Source: Alphaproteobacteria bacterium
Lineage (GTDB): Bacteria; Pseudomonadota; Alphaproteobacteria; Rhizobiales; Devosiaceae
NCBI GenBank assembly: GCA_018818925.1
Contig: JAHJQZ010000144.1
Span: forward strand, 1 to 38,741
DNA length: 38,741 bases
Reading direction: 5' to 3'
Shown: one piece after another, positions 16,485 through 25,640 of the stretch
How the letters are laid out: every line of letters begins with the position of its first letter
Numbering within the stretch: the first letter of the stretch is position 1
The notes under the pieces: generated by a model
Told to the model about the DNA's origin: nothing
Database searches by the model: none
Seen by the model: the letters and a program-made list of their open reading frames with translations, nothing else
Made by a program: the position numbers and the translations under genes

Positions 16485-18923
16485 ATGCGCTTCGAGGTTC
16501 CCTTGTCACAAAGCCTGGACTATTCCGTCGCGCTTCTGCCTGTCGCTCCCTTCCTTGCTGCCCTGCTCGCACCCTTCGTGCACCGAATTTTCGGCGCGCT
16601 CTCCGGCTGGGTACTGGCCGTGGTGCCCGCCGCGATCTTTGTCGTGCTCCTTGGCTATGTCGCCCCGCTTGCCGAGCATCCGGGCGAGGCGATCACCTCC
16701 GGCCTGCCCTGGATACCGGACCACGGCATCGCCCTGAGCTTTCTCATCGACGGGCTGAGCCTGACCTTTGCGCTGCTGATCTCGGGCATCGGCACGATCA
16801 TCGTCGTCTATTCGGGCGCCTATCTCAAAGGCCATCGCCACCAGGGGCGGTTCCTGAGTTTTATCCTGATGTTCATGGGCTCGATGCTCGGCGTCGTGCT
16901 GGCCGACGACATGATGGTCTTGTTCGTCTTCTGGGAACTGACGACCATTACCTCCTTCCTGCTGATCGGGTTCGACCACACCCGCGAGGCGTCGCGCCGG
17001 GCCGCCATCCAGGCACTGGTTGTCACCGGCGGCGGCGGGCTGGTGCTGCTCGCCGGTTTCGCAACGCTTCATCTCTGGTCGGCGGGACTGGCCGGGGACA
17101 GCGGCACCTGGCTCCTGAGCGAGATCAGGCAGCATGACGAGGTACTGCGCGCCGGCGCGGTCTACACGCCGGTGCTGCTGATGGTGCTTGTCGGCGCCTT
17201 CACCAAGTCGGCGCAGTTCCCCTTCTCGTTCTGGCTGCCCAATGCCATGGAGGCGCCGACGCCGGTTTCGGCCTTCCTGCATTCGGCGACCATGGTCAAG
17301 GCCGGCGTCTATTTGCTGATGCGGATGAACCCGATGCTCGGTGGCGAGGACGCCCTGCTCTGGCAGGTGCTCCTCACCGTGTTCGGCGGCATCACGCTGA
17401 TCTGGGGCGCGACGCTCGCCTTGCGGCAGACCGACCTCAAGCAGATGCTGGCACAGACGACGGTCGCCTCGCTCGGCCTTTTGGTCCTGCTGACCGGGCA
17501 GGGGACGGAAGCGGCGATTGCCGGCGCCTGCCTTTATCTCGTTGCCCACGCCGCCTACAAGGGCGGGCTGTTCCTCGTCGCCGGCCTCATCGACCACGGC
17601 ACGGGCACGCGCGAGATCACCGACCTGGGCGGGCTCAGGAAGGCGATGCCGCTGACCTTCGTCGCGGCGGTTCTGGGCGGGCTGTCCATGGCCGGCCTGC
17701 CGCTGACCCTCGGTTTCCTCGCCAAGGAGGAAATGTATCTGGCCTTCGCTCAAATGGGCGATGTCTGGGGCTATGTGGTCATGACCGTCGTCTTCGCCGG
17801 CAACGCGATGATGATGGCGGTGGGGATCGCCATCGCCGTCATGCCGTTTTTCGGCGGCACGACCGATACGCCCAAAAACGCCCATGAAGGCCCGCTCGCC
17901 ATGTATGCCGGCCCGATTCTGCTCGGTTTTCTGGCACTGGTCGGGGGCACCCTCACCGGCTGGACCGGCGAAAACATCCTCGCGCCGGCGGCGAGCGCGA
18001 TCGCCAGCCACGAGGTGCATCCGCATCTCAAGCCGATCCCGGATTTCCTGCAATTGCCGATCTATGTGTCGGTCGCCACATGGGCGCTCGGCTATGTGCT
18101 GTTCCGAAGGCTCAAGGACATAAGGCTGGCGCTCAAGGCGCTGCTCGAGGCGACGGGCTGGAGCTTTGACCGGATTTTCGACGCGCTGATGTCCGGTCTC
18201 GTCCTCGGCGCCCACGGGCTGACACGGTTCCTGCATCACGGACGACTCGAACTCTACCTGATCGTCGTCTTTATCGCCTTCGCCGCCGCCATCGGCGCAC
18301 CGATCCTTGCCGCCGGCGCCTGGCCCGAAATCGTCGCCTGGCCGGACCTGACCAGCTACGAATACGCCACCATCGCCATCGCCCTGATCGGCCTTTTGGC
18401 GGTGCTCGTGGCGCGCACGCGGCTCGTCGCCATCGTCTCGCTCGGTATCCAGGGCTTTGCGGTGGCGCTCATCTTCATGCTGTTCGGGGCGCCGGACCTG
18501 AGCTTCACCCAGTTCATGGTCGAAATCCTGTCCGTCGTCATCCTGACCCTTGTCATGACACGGCTCTATCTCGACCGGCACGACCGGCGCGTCCTTCCGG
18601 AAGTCTTCCGCGACGGCGGGCTGGCCCTGATCTGCGGCGTCGCCGTGAGCGCGCTGCTGCTTGTGGTGCTGCAAACCCCGCTCGACATGCGGCTTTCCGA
18701 GCTGTTCGCGGCGACCAGCGTGCCCATCGCCCACGGTCACAACGTCGTCAACGTCATTCTCGTGGACTATCGCGGCCTTGATACGCTCGGCGAGATTTCG
18801 GTGGTCATGACCGCCGGCATCGCCATTTTCGCCCTCATTCGCATGCGCGGCGGCGGGCCGAAGCTCGGTATCGGGGCGAAAAAGCACGAGGCGGCCGACA
18901 CGGCGGAAAGGGCCGGCGCATGA
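16485..18923 (+). CDS. mrpA: Mrp/Pha/Mnh cation:proton antiporter subunit A
   Basis: 812 aa, largest subunit of the multi-protein Na+(K+)/H+ antiporter of the inner membrane. Many helices, related to complex I NuoL. The key acidic residue Glu151 is in [15 protein letters not shown], and the [13 protein letters not shown] and [12 protein letters not shown] helices supply the conserved Lys and His. The last 130 or so residues form the extra MbhD/E-like C-terminal part that marks subunit A. Start is uncertain: ATG 16485 is chosen; ATG 16464 is seven codons earlier, and TTG 16503 has GAGG at good spacing. Its stop overlaps mrpB as ATGA. It begins a complete A-G operon for sodium tolerance and alkaline pH homeostasis. 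Confidence 0.92.
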   Translation: MRFEVPLSQSLDYSVALLPVAPFLAALLAPFVHRIFGALSGWVLAVVPAAIFVVLLGYVAPLAEHPGEAITSGLPWIPDHGIALSFLIDGLSLTFALLISGIGTIIVVYSGAYLKGHRHQGRFLSFILMFMGSMLGVVLADDMMVLFVFWELTTITSFLLIGFDHTREASRRAAIQALVVTGGGGLVLLAGFATLHLWSAGLAGDSGTWLLSEIRQHDEVLRAGAVYTPVLLMVLVGAFTKSAQFPFSFWLPNAMEAPTPVSAFLHSATMVKAGVYLLMRMNPMLGGEDALLWQVLLTVFGGITLIWGATLALRQTDLKQMLAQTTVASLGLLVLLTGQGTEAAIAGACLYLVAHAAYKGGLFLVAGLIDHGTGTREITDLGGLRKAMPLTFVAAVLGGLSMAGLPLTLGFLAKEEMYLAFAQMGDVWGYVVMTVVFAGNAMMMAVGIAIAVMPFFGGTTDTPKNAHEGPLAMYAGPILLGFLALVGGTLTGWTGENILAPAASAIASHEVHPHLKPIPDFLQLPIYVSVATWALGYVLFRRLKDIRLALKALLEATGWSFDRIFDALMSGLVLGAHGLTRFLHHGRLELYLIVVFIAFAAAIGAPILAAGAWPEIVAWPDLTSYEYATIAIALIGLLAVLVARTRLVAIVSLGIQGFAVALIFMLFGAPDLSFTQFMVEILSVVILTLVMTRLYLDRHDRRVLPEVFRDGGLALICGVAVSALLLVVLQTPLDMRLSELFAATSVPIAHGHNVVNVILVDYRGLDTLGEISVVMTAGIAIFALIRMRGGGPKLGIGAKKHEAADTAERAGA

Positions 18924-19336
18924 ACACGGTCATCTTCCGCACCATCGCGCCGACCCTTGCGGCGATCATGCTGGTCTTTTCGATCTTCGTTCTCTTGCGC
19001 GGCCATAACGAGCCGGGCGGCGGCTTCATCGGCGGCCTCATCGCCGCCTCGGCGGTGGCCATATACGGCATCGGCGCCAGCGTTACCGAAGTCCGGCGGG
19101 CCATCAGGCTCGACCCGCTTTCCATCGCCGGGGTCGGCGTCGTGCTGGCCGGCGCCTCGGGCCTTGTGTCGGCCTTTTTCGACGTGCCGTTCATGACCAG
19201 CCAATGGCTCGCCTTCGAATTCGCCGATAGCGAGGTGGTGCTGTCGACCCCGATGATCTTCGACATCGGCGTCTACCTCGTCGTTTTCGGCACGATCTCG
19301 GCGGTAGCGCTGGCACTCGAGGAGCCCGAGCAATGA
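18920..19336 (+). CDS. mrpB: Mrp antiporter subunit B
   Basis: 138 aa, four membrane helices. The family motif [15 protein letters not shown] is at about 26-40. It is a separate gene here, whereas many Hyphomicrobiales genes of this kind are annotated as A/B fusions. ATG 18920 overlaps the mrpA stop by 4 nt, and its own stop overlaps the mrpC start by 4 nt, so the three subunits are translationally coupled and probably made in fixed ratio. Confidence 0.95.
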   Translation: MNTVIFRTIAPTLAAIMLVFSIFVLLRGHNEPGGGFIGGLIAASAVAIYGIGASVTEVRRAIRLDPLSIAGVGVVLAGASGLVSAFFDVPFMTSQWLAFEFADSEVVLSTPMIFDIGVYLVVFGTISAVALALEEPEQ

Positions 19337-19716
19337 TCGAGACCGCCTATGCGCTCCTGATCGGCGTCTTTTTCGCCACGGCCGTCTACCTGATCCTTTC
19401 CAAGGCGGTCATCCGCATGCTGCTCGGCGTCGCCGTGCTCGGCAATGCCGTCAACCTTTTGATCTTCACCGCCGGCCGGCTGACGCGCGAGGCGCCGCCC
19501 ATCGTCACGGCTGAAAGCGGCGAACGCCTTGTGGCGCCCTATGCCAATCCGCTGCCCCAGGCCTTGATCCTGACGGCCATCGTCATCGGATTTGCCATGT
19601 TCACCTTTCTGCTCGTGCTCGGCTATCGCGCCTATCAGGAGCTCGACGCGGACAATACCGACACCATGCGGTTGACGGAGCCTGAAAAGGCTCCGCCACC
19701 GCCAACGACCTATTGA
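19333..19716 (+). CDS. mrpC: Mrp antiporter subunit C (NuoK-like)
   Basis: 127 aa, three membrane helices, related to complex I NuoK. Typical opening with [41 protein letters not shown], then a periplasmic or cytoplasmic loop and the third helix [23 protein letters not shown]. The C-terminal tail is Pro-rich ([11 protein letters not shown]). The start overlaps mrpB as ATGA; the stop is 10 nt before mrpD. Confidence 0.95.
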   Translation: MIETAYALLIGVFFATAVYLILSKAVIRMLLGVAVLGNAVNLLIFTAGRLTREAPPIVTAESGERLVAPYANPLPQALILTAIVIGFAMFTFLLVLGYRAYQELDADNTDTMRLTEPEKAPPPPTTY

Positions 19717-19726
19717 GCGGGGCGGC

Positions 19727-21361
19727 ATGGCTTCACAAACACAAGCACCCGATCCCGGCGCGCTGCCCGCGGCGATGATCGAGCACGCAACGGCGATGGC
19801 CGACTGGGTCGTCATCCTGCCGGTGGTTCTGTGCCTGATCGGCGGCGCGCTGCTCCTGATCATGCGCAAGTCGCGCATCGGGCAGGCGGGCCTTGCCATT
19901 CTCGTCACCATCGGCGTCATTGCCTCCGACATCGCCCTGCTCATGCGCACGCTCGACGGGCCGGTGTCGATGACCATGGGCAAGTGGCTGCCGCCCTTCG
20001 GCATCGCTTTTACCGCCGACGTCCTGAGCGCCGGCTTCGCGCTGGCGGCGGCGGTCGCGACGCTGGTCGTCTTGTTCTACACCCAGGCCGAATTGCAGCT
20101 GCGCGAGGTGCGCCACGGCTTCCACGCCCTGGTGCTTTTGATGCTGGCCGGCGTCAGCGGCGCGTTCCTCACCGGCGACATCTTCAATCTTTATGTCTGG
20201 TTCGAGGTGATGCTCATCGCCTCGTTCGGCCTGATGATCATGGGCGGGCGCAAGATCCAGCTCGACGCGGCGGTCAAGTACGGGTTTCTCAATTTTCTCG
20301 CCACGACCTTCTTTCTGGTCGCGCTCGGCTATCTTTACGGCCTTGTCGGCACGCTCAACATGGCCGACATCGTCACCGCCGCCGCCGTGGCGCCGAAAGT
20401 GCCGATGGCGGCCATAGCCTCGCTCATGCTGCTCGCCTTTGGCATGAAGGCGGCGGCCTTCCCGGTCAATGCCTGGCTGCCGGCCTCCTATCATGCGCCC
20501 GATCCCGGCGTGTCGGCGCTGTTCGCCGGCCTTCTGACCAAGGTCGGCGCCTATACGCTTTTGCGCATCCTCGTGGCGTTGATGCCCGGCACGCGCGACT
20601 GGCTCGGGCCGGTTCTGGTCGTGGTTGCAACTACGACCCTTATCATCGCGCCACTCGGGGCGCTGGCCCAGACCAATCTCAGGCGGGCGCTCGGCTTTTT
20701 CGTCATCGGCGGCATCGGCGCCATCCTTGCCGGTCTCGCCATCGGTACGCCGACCGGCATCCAGGGCGGCGCGATCTACGCCTTCAATTCCATGCTGGTC
20801 ATGACGGCCTTCTATCTCGTCGCCGGTCTGGTCGAGCGCGTGACCGGCGAAATGGACACGCGGCAGATGGGCGGGCTCTATGCCGTCAATTCGCCGCTTT
20901 CCATCGCCTTTCTCGTCCTGGTCTTCGCGGCCGCCGGCCTGCCGCCGAGCCTTGCCTTCTGGCCCAAGCTGCTTTTGGTCGAGGGCAGCGTCGCTTCCGG
21001 CCAATACTGGGTGCTCGCCGCCGTGCTGATCAACTCGATCCTGACCTCGATCGCCGGCTCGCGGCTCTGGGCCCATATCTTCTGGCGCCAGGGCCGCGCC
21101 GGAACCCATTCGGAGCAGCCCAACGACAGGCTCAGGCCGCTTTCGCCCACCTATCGGGGCTTTGCCGCCGTGCCAACCGGCGCTCTCGTTTTGGCGATTG
21201 TCCTGCTCGGCCTCTGGCCCAATCCGGTGTTCGAAGCCGGACGGCTGGCCGCGACGGGCCTTGTCGATCCGGTGCCCTATGTCGCCGCGACCGGGCTCGC
21301 GCCCGCAAATGACGCAGCACAGGGCGGCGCGGCGATGGCGAGCGAGGAGACGCCACGATGA
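19727..21361 (+). CDS. mrpD: Mrp antiporter subunit D (NuoM/NuoN-like)
   Basis: 544 aa, about 14 membrane helices, homologous to proton-pumping complex I subunits NuoM/N. The conserved Glu is in the [18 protein letters not shown] helix and the Lys in [16 protein letters not shown], followed by [26 protein letters not shown]. The C-terminal tail is hydrophilic. It is the only subunit not overlapped at its start (10 nt after mrpC, with GAGCGGGG before ATG 19727). The stop overlaps mrpE as ATGA. Confidence 0.95.
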   Translation: MASQTQAPDPGALPAAMIEHATAMADWVVILPVVLCLIGGALLLIMRKSRIGQAGLAILVTIGVIASDIALLMRTLDGPVSMTMGKWLPPFGIAFTADVLSAGFALAAAVATLVVLFYTQAELQLREVRHGFHALVLLMLAGVSGAFLTGDIFNLYVWFEVMLIASFGLMIMGGRKIQLDAAVKYGFLNFLATTFFLVALGYLYGLVGTLNMADIVTAAAVAPKVPMAAIASLMLLAFGMKAAAFPVNAWLPASYHAPDPGVSALFAGLLTKVGAYTLLRILVALMPGTRDWLGPVLVVVATTTLIIAPLGALAQTNLRRALGFFVIGGIGAILAGLAIGTPTGIQGGAIYAFNSMLVMTAFYLVAGLVERVTGEMDTRQMGGLYAVNSPLSIAFLVLVFAAAGLPPSLAFWPKLLLVEGSVASGQYWVLAAVLINSILTSIAGSRLWAHIFWRQGRAGTHSEQPNDRLRPLSPTYRGFAAVPTGALVLAIVLLGLWPNPVFEAGRLAATGLVDPVPYVAATGLAPANDAAQGGAAMASEETPR

Positions 21362-21837
21362 TCTTCGTACTCGCCGCCCTTGTCCTGGCGCTGATGTGGG
21401 CGGCCGTTACCGGCGCCTTCACCTTCGGCAATCTCGTGCTCGGTGGCGCCGTCGGCGTGATCGCCCTGTTGCTGATGCGCGAGCGCATCGTCCGGCCGAC
21501 GCTGTTCGTCAAGTTCGGCAAGGCCTTTTCGCTTGCCGGCCTGTTCCTTTTCGAACTGTCGCGCAGCGCCGTGACGGTGGCGCTGCTGGTGCTCTCCCCC
21601 GACCTGTCCAAGCGCCTCAAGCCGGCGATCATCGCCTTTCCGCTGCGCGTTCGGACCGATGCGGAGATCACCCTTCTGGCCAATTTGATCACGCTGACGC
21701 CCGGCACGCTGAGCGTCGATGTCTCCAACGACAGACGGGTGCTCTACGTCCACGCCCTGTCGGTGCCGGACCGGGACAAGCTGATCGCCGACATCGCCGG
21801 CGGCTTCGAGGCCAAGATCATGGAGGTGTTCGAATGA
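21358..21837 (+). CDS. mrpE: Mrp antiporter subunit E
   Basis: 159 aa. Two or three N-terminal membrane helices followed by a cytoplasmic domain with the family signature [17 protein letters not shown] near 101-117. Normal length. Overlaps mrpD upstream and mrpF downstream by 4 nt each. Its role in the complex is assembly or structure more than transport, as known from Bacillus Mrp studies. Confidence 0.94.
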   Translation: MIFVLAALVLALMWAAVTGAFTFGNLVLGGAVGVIALLLMRERIVRPTLFVKFGKAFSLAGLFLFELSRSAVTVALLVLSPDLSKRLKPAIIAFPLRVRTDAEITLLANLITLTPGTLSVDVSNDRRVLYVHALSVPDRDKLIADIAGGFEAKIMEVFE

Positions 21838-22151
21838 GCGGCGCGGCCTTTCTCGACTGGGCCATCGCGATCACGCTGGTCGTTTTGTCCATCGCCTTCG
21901 TCCTGACCGCCATAAGGGTCGTGATCGGGCCCGAACTCGGCGACCGCGTGCTCGCGCTCGACATGCTGGTCTCGGTCGGCATCGGTTTTATCGCCGTCAT
22001 CGCCATCAAGACGGGGTTCTCGCTCTATCTCGACATCGCCATCGCCCTGGGGCTGGTCGGCTTCCTGTCGACCGTCGCCTTCGCCCGCTACATCCTTCAT
22101 CGCGGCAGGCCGGCGGACGCCGGAAGCAAAAGGGTGGCGAGCGATGGTTGA
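21834..22151 (+). CDS. mrpF: Mrp antiporter subunit F
   Basis: 105 aa, three membrane helices. Conserved opening region [31 protein letters not shown] with the RVxxGP and DR signature, then [22 protein letters not shown] 21834 overlaps the mrpE stop as ATGA, and the C-terminus overlaps the mrpG start by 8 nt. A longer open frame extends upstream but is antiparallel noise of the mrpD/E genes and is not used. Confidence 0.95.
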   Translation: MSGAAFLDWAIAITLVVLSIAFVLTAIRVVIGPELGDRVLALDMLVSVGIGFIAVIAIKTGFSLYLDIAIALGLVGFLSTVAFARYILHRGRPADAGSKRVASDG

Positions 22152-22482
22152 TGTGCTGCAATATGTCGCCGGCATCGCCATGCTGCTCGGCGGCGGCTTC
22201 GCCCTGACGGCCGCCATCGGCCTCATCCGCCTGCCCGATCTCTACACGCGCATGCACGCGGCCTCAAAGGCCGGCGCCATGGCGACCGGACTGATGTTCT
22301 TGTCGATCGCCGTGGTTGCTTTCGACGGATCGGTCATTCTTCGCGCGGCGATCGGTTTCGTCTTCGTGCTGCTGACGACGCCGGTATCGGCGCATCTTCT
22401 GGCACGGGCGTCGTTCCTGACCGGATACCGGCCGGCCGACATAACCAAGCCGATCGAGCTCGACGCCAAGGATATCGAATGA
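22144..22482 (+). CDS. mrpG: Mrp antiporter subunit G
   Basis: 112 aa, three membrane helices, last gene of the operon. Conserved [25 protein letters not shown] at about 26-50 identifies the subunit, and [13 protein letters not shown] follows. It overlaps mrpF by 8 nt. No intrinsic terminator was seen in the 132 bp to mucR. Confidence 0.95.
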   Translation: MVDVLQYVAGIAMLLGGGFALTAAIGLIRLPDLYTRMHAASKAGAMATGLMFLSIAVVAFDGSVILRAAIGFVFVLLTTPVSAHLLARASFLTGYRPADITKPIELDAKDIE

Positions 22483-22568
22483 TGCAGATTTCTTGTGCTA
22501 ATCAATTTAATCGATTCCTTGTCGTCTGAAAGTTGCAATCCACTAACGAATACGCTAAACGACGTACA

Positions 22569-22587
22569 GTTCATGAATAGAATGAAC
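22569..22587. promoter_or_regulatory. Inverted repeat GTTCAT-N7-ATGAAC before mucR
   Basis: Six-bp perfect arms with a 7-nt spacer, 28 bp before the mucR start codon. The gap 22483-22614 is markedly AT-rich against its surroundings, as expected for MucR/Ros autoregulatory DNA. TTGCAA (22536-22541) and TAAACG 17 bp further is a weak promoter candidate. Confidence 0.35.
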
Positions 22588-22614
22588 AAAAGCAAGAAAA
22601 GCAAAGGATGACCC

Positions 22615-23037
22615 ATGAACGACCAGTCTGCTTCCGCGACTGCGCCTGAAGTCGACCTCGTCGAACTCTCCACCGAGATCGTGTGTGCCTATGTCAGCCA
22701 TAACGCGATCAGCCCGTCCGACCTGCCCAAAGTGATCTTCGACGTGCATACTGCGCTCAAAGGCCTGCGTGGCAATGAAGTGCCGCCGCCGGCCGAGGAA
22801 CTCCGCCCCGCGGTTCCGGTGCGCAAGTCCGTGGCAAACGATTACATCATTTGTCTCGAAGACGGGAAGAAGTTCAAATCTCTCAAGCGTCACCTGAGGA
22901 CGCATTACAATCTGACGCCCGAGGAATATCGCGAGAAATGGGGCCTTGCGGCCGACTACCCGATGGTGGCGCCGAGCTACTCGGAAACCCGTTCGCGCCT
23001 GGCCAAGGACAATGGACTCGGCCGCAAGGCCGGTTAG
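22615..23037 (+). CDS. mucR: MucR/Ros family zinc-finger transcriptional regulator
   Basis: 140 aa global regulator; in rhizobia and Brucella the family controls exopolysaccharide, motility and virulence genes. The C-terminal single finger has Cys80, Asp83, His93 and His97 (CLEDGKKFKSLKRHLRTHY), so the second zinc ligand is Asp instead of Cys, as known for several MucR/Ml proteins. The conserved LTPEEYREKWGLAADYPMVAP follows. The N-terminal 10-60 region (oligomerisation in MucR) contains VELSTEIVCAYVSHN. ATG 22615 has AAAGGA 6 nt upstream. Monocistronic: a promoter region lies before it and hairpins follow. Confidence 0.94.
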   Translation: MNDQSASATAPEVDLVELSTEIVCAYVSHNAISPSDLPKVIFDVHTALKGLRGNEVPPPAEELRPAVPVRKSVANDYIICLEDGKKFKSLKRHLRTHYNLTPEEYREKWGLAADYPMVAPSYSETRSRLAKDNGLGRKAG

Positions 23038-23044
23038 GACATCT

Positions 23045-23095
23045 GGCGTTTTGACGGATTCAAAACGCCTGACCTCAGGCAAAACGCGTTTTGCC
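23045..23095. repeat. Palindromic intergenic repeat with two hairpins after mucR
   Basis: First hairpin: GGCGTTTTGA (23045-23054) and TCAAAACGCC (23060-23069), perfect arms, 5-nt loop. Second: a perfect 18-bp palindrome GGCAAAACG-CGTTTTGCC at 23078-23095. The first hairpin is nearly the same as the one at 24708-24730, and both copies are followed within 100-130 bp by a GTCGCATGTYC...ACCGG block, so they are two members of one repeat family. It may also end mucR transcription. Confidence 0.7.
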
Positions 23096-23278
23096 CCAAT
23101 CGGATCACGTGCTCTGTTTTCACGAGGTCGCGGCGCTTGTCGCGAAAGCCGGTATCCCGTATTTCGCACGCCGCGCCAGGTCTTTGGTTGGTCGCATGTC
23201 CAAACCGGGAAAGCGGCGAACGCCGCCACCGAGCATGCTCCGGCGAACCGCAACGCGAGACCAATCGCACAACAGCAT

Positions 23279-23307
23279 GGGGCGGGTTTTTCCCGCCCCT
23301 TTGCTTT
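23279..23307 (+). terminator. Intrinsic terminator-like hairpin
   Basis: GGGGCGGG (23279-23286), loop TTTTT, CCCGCCCC (23292-23299), then TTTGCTTT. It lies 242 bp after the mucR stop, further than expected for that gene alone, so it may end a small RNA made from the 23100-23280 stretch. The gap 23038-23435 holds this, the palindromic repeat and the operator-like site at 23404; no small protein was recognised. Confidence 0.6.
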
Positions 23308-23403
23308 GGGGTGCGCACATGCGGGTTCCACCCGTGCCGAGCCGGAGACCCCGGACCTGCGCTCTTGCCCGATGAGTTATCCCCCTTATAGCCTGCCGCG
23401 ATA

Positions 23404-23419
23404 TAGGAAAGTATTCCTA
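23404..23419. promoter_or_regulatory. Palindrome TAGGAA-N4-TTCCTA before the DnaA-C-like gene
   Basis: Perfect 6-bp arms with spacer AGTA, ending 16 bp before the start codon and just upstream of its GGAGG ribosome site. The position fits an operator or an element overlapping the transcription start, possibly for the HTH protein encoded next (inference). Confidence 0.45.
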
Positions 23420-23435
23420 GTTGCGGAGGTTCCAG

Positions 23436-23864
23436 ATGACTCGCCTGATACAAGCCTCGGAGGTTGCCGGTGCCGAGGCCCTTGACCCTATCCGCGGTCT
23501 TCGCCATTTGCCGCCCACCAATCAGGCTGCCGATCGGGCTGCCGACCGCGTGCTGGCGCTGGTTTCGGCGCGCAACGGCGTTTCGACGGCGCTGATGCTG
23601 CACCCTTCGCGCTGCCGCGCCCCGATCGCGCGGGCGCGCCAGCTTGCCATGTACCTGATGCACACCCTTTTCGGTTGCACCATGACCGAGGTCGGGCGCT
23701 ATTTCGGTCGCGACCGCACCACGGTCGCCCATGCCTGCGGCCGCATCGAGGACGAGCGCGACGACCGCGCCTTCGACGCCGAGGTCAGCGCGATCGAGTG
23801 CAGCCTGCTGGCGTCCGCGACGGCCCCTTGCAGCGGCGAGACGGGCGCGTGCCATGTCCGCTAG
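23436..23864 (+). CDS. DnaA C-terminal-domain-like helix-turn-helix protein
   Basis: 142 aa. The part from about residue 60 to 125 resembles domain IV of DnaA, the DnaA-box-binding helix-turn-helix: CRAPIARARQLAMYLMHTLFGCTMTEVGRYFGRDRTTVAHACGRIEDERDDRAFD, including the DRTTV(A)HA core that contacts the box. There is no AAA+ ATPase domain, so it is not the initiator itself; a regulator binding DnaA-box-like DNA is more likely (inference). ATG 23436 has GGAGG 6 nt upstream. The stop lies inside the next gene (11-nt overlap), so it is coupled to the DUF6456 protein. The pair is common in Hyphomicrobiales as far as I recall; its role is not established. Confidence 0.82.
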   Translation: MTRLIQASEVAGAEALDPIRGLRHLPPTNQAADRAADRVLALVSARNGVSTALMLHPSRCRAPIARARQLAMYLMHTLFGCTMTEVGRYFGRDRTTVAHACGRIEDERDDRAFDAEVSAIECSLLASATAPCSGETGACHVR

Positions 23865-24651
23865 TGCCCAAGACGCGAAAGCCGCCCTCGCGCGGAAATC
23901 GGACGCCGCGACGCGGCGCTTCGTTGCGGCGCTGGTTCGCGCCGGCAGCGCGACGCGCTCGGCGGATGCCTATGTGGCCGGAGAGGGCGGCGGCCAGAAG
24001 AGCCTGGCGCTCGACACCGTCCGCACCCTTGCGGCCGATGGCCTGGTCCGGATCGAAAACAATGCCTGCCGGCCAACCGCCGAGACCACCGCCTGGCTGC
24101 GCCGCCGTCTGTCGGCGCCAGCCGACTTCGCGGCGCAACACCGGCTGATCGCCCCCGGACCCGAGGGCACGACGCGCGATCTCGCCCATGACGTGCTCGA
24201 AAAGCTGGCGCGGCCGGCCGCAGGGGGCTTTCTTCAACCGCATCAGCTCGAGGCGGGCCGGAAGGTCGCGATGTGGGGGGCGCGGGCGCAATTGCGGCAG
24301 CGCGTTACCATGTCCTACGATCCGGCCCAGATCGGCGGGCGGCGCGGCGGCGCGGCCGGCGCCGACCTAGCCGACATGGCGGCCGAGGCGCGCAAGGCGC
24401 TCGCCCGCCTGTTCCGCGACCTGCCGCGCGACTGCGCCGAAGTGATCTTCGACGTCTGCGTCTTCGAAAAGGGCCTGCAGGCCATCGAAACCGAGCGCGG
24501 CTGGCCGCGACGCAGCGCCAAGCTGGTGCTGCGCATCGGGCTCGACCGGCTGGCCGAGGCGCTCGGACTGATGCCTGAGGCGACGGGATGGCCGACCTCG
24601 CGGCATCACGACTGGCGCGACGAGAGCTTTGGGCCGACACGATTCGAGTAG
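23854..24651 (+). CDS. DUF6456 domain protein
   Basis: 265 aa, no signal peptide, probably cytoplasmic. The N-terminal half (about 20-100) is Ala/Arg-rich with a winged-helix-like look (LALDTVRTLAADGLVRIENNACRPT). The C-terminal half has the DUF6456 features: YDPAQIGGRRG near 150, then LADMAAEARKALARLFRDLP, CAEVIFDVCVFEKGLQAIETERGWPRRSAKLVLRIGLDRLAEALGL. The start ATG 23854 overlaps the end of the DnaA-C-like gene by 11 nt, indicating coupled translation and a shared function, perhaps as DNA-binding partners. No catalytic motif is recognised. A terminator-like repeat follows. Confidence 0.75.
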   Translation: MSASAQDAKAALARKSDAATRRFVAALVRAGSATRSADAYVAGEGGGQKSLALDTVRTLAADGLVRIENNACRPTAETTAWLRRRLSAPADFAAQHRLIAPGPEGTTRDLAHDVLEKLARPAAGGFLQPHQLEAGRKVAMWGARAQLRQRVTMSYDPAQIGGRRGGAAGADLADMAAEARKALARLFRDLPRDCAEVIFDVCVFEKGLQAIETERGWPRRSAKLVLRIGLDRLAEALGLMPEATGWPTSRHHDWRDESFGPTRFE

Positions 24652-24707
24652 CGGCAGCGAGTCGCCGGCGGCAGGGCCGGTAGGGGGTGCCGTCGCGGGT
24701 CAAGTCA

Positions 24708-24796
24708 GCGTTTTGATTGCATCAAAACGCCGACCTGAGTCTTTAGTGGTCGCATGTTCGAACCGGAAAAGTGGTATCCACTTTTCCTGAACATGC
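24708..24796. repeat. Palindromic intergenic repeat between the DUF6456 gene and sufE
   Basis: Hairpin 1: GCGTTTTGAT (24708-24717), TGC, ATCAAAACGC (24721-24730). Hairpin 2 is nested: GCATGTTC (24752-24759) pairs with GAACATGC (24789-24796), and GGAAAAGTGG (24765-24774) pairs with CCACTTTTCC (24778-24787). It is related to the element after mucR. It ends 1 bp before the sufE stop codon, in the gap of a convergent gene pair, where it can act as a two-way terminator. Confidence 0.8.
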
Positions 24797-24797
24797 T

Positions 24798-25220
24798 TCA
24801 GGCGAGGGCGGCGGCTTCGGCGCGCATGCGCTTGACCATCGCCTGCAATCCGTTCGAGCGCTGGGCCGTCAGGTGCTCGCGAAGGCCAAGCTCGTCGAGG
24901 ACGGCGATGGCGTCGGTGCCGGCGATTTCGGCGGCGGGGCGGCCGGAATAGAGCGCCAAAAGCACGGCCACCAGCCCCTTGACGATCATGGCGTCGGAAT
25001 CGCCGGCGAAGTGGACGCGCGGCGGCGTGCCGTCGATGCCGGTCGCCACCAGCCAGACCTGCGAGACGCAGCCCGTCACCTTCGTGTCGGCGGTGCGCCG
25101 GTCCTCGGAAAGGGGCGGCAGCATCTGGCCGAGCTCGATCAAATATCTGTAGCGGTCTTCCCAGTCGTCGAGGAACGACAGGTTGTCGGCGATCTCGGAA
25201 AAGGCGGGCAGGTCGGTCAT
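24798..25220 (-). CDS. sufE: SufE-type Fe-S cluster assembly sulfur-transfer protein
   Basis: 140 aa. SufE accepts sulfur from the cysteine desulfurase SufS and passes it to the SufBCD scaffold. The sulfur-accepting Cys51 is in KVTGCVSQVWL, and DDWEDRYRYLIELG at 18-31 is the family's N-terminal signature. Length is normal. No suf operon genes are adjacent, as is usual for the stand-alone alphaproteobacterial sufE. ATG 25220 has only a weak ribosome site. An intrinsic terminator of the gene upstream separates the two. Confidence 0.93.
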   Translation of the reverse strand: MTDLPAFSEIADNLSFLDDWEDRYRYLIELGQMLPPLSEDRRTADTKVTGCVSQVWLVATGIDGTPPRVHFAGDSDAMIVKGLVAVLLALYSGRPAAEIAGTDAIAVLDELGLREHLTAQRSNGLQAMVKRMRAEAAALA

Positions 25221-25265
25221 GCCGGCCTAGATAGCGCGCGGCGGCGGCAATTCCAATCCTTCGGC

Positions 25266-25304
25266 AAAAAAGAACCGCAGGCGGATGATGCTCGCCTGCG
25301 GTTC
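25266..25304 (-). terminator. Intrinsic terminator of the 25356-25640 gene
   Basis: Perfect 12-bp stem (GAACCGCAGGCG at 25272-25283 and CGCCTGCGGTTC at 25293-25304) with a 9-nt loop, followed on the minus strand by TTTTTT (25271-25266). It lies 52 bp after the stop of the small minus-strand gene and before sufE. Confidence 0.85.
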
Positions 25305-25355
25305 CAAAAGCCCCGGGGCCGGAGCGTCACTTGGGGGAATGGGCCTCGGGGGTAA

Positions 25356-25640
25356 TCACAGGCGCGGCCGGGCGAGCGGCGCGGCCGGGTAGGGCGCATC
25401 GCGTTCCGGCGTTAGGATCGCGGCCGGCTGGGTCAGCGCCGATTGCGCGATCAGCCGGGCGCCGGCGCATTCGAAACTGTCGCAGCGAACCTCTGCGAGA
25501 GTGTCGAGCGCGGCGACACGGCCGGTCTCGATCGCGGCCGTGCCGAGCGCGCGCGCCGAGCGGTCGAAATCGACGCCATGGGGCTGGATGACGAACAGCG
25601 CCAGCCCGAGCCAGAACACCGATCTAAGGATGAAGGTCAT
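25356..25640 (-). CDS. Small exported or membrane-anchored protein, probably DUF5330
   Basis: 94 aa. N-terminal hydrophobic helix TFILRSVFWLGLALFVIQP serves as a signal or anchor, and the rest faces the periplasm if so. A Cys pair (Cys53 and Cys58, RCDSFECAG) could form a disulfide. The layout resembles short DUF5330 proteins of Hyphomicrobiales; this is recollection and not certain. ATG 25640 has a weak ribosome site. It has its own intrinsic terminator and is divergent from the histidine kinase gene. Confidence 0.6.
   Translation of the reverse strand: MTFILRSVFWLGLALFVIQPHGVDFDRSARALGTAAIETGRVAALDTLAEVRCDSFECAGARLIAQSALTQPAAILTPERDAPYPAAPLARPRL

Noticed and set aside
16506-18887. 793-codon minus-strand frame opposite mrpA
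   Set aside because: Charged, repetitive antisense product with no motif; mrpA itself is intact.
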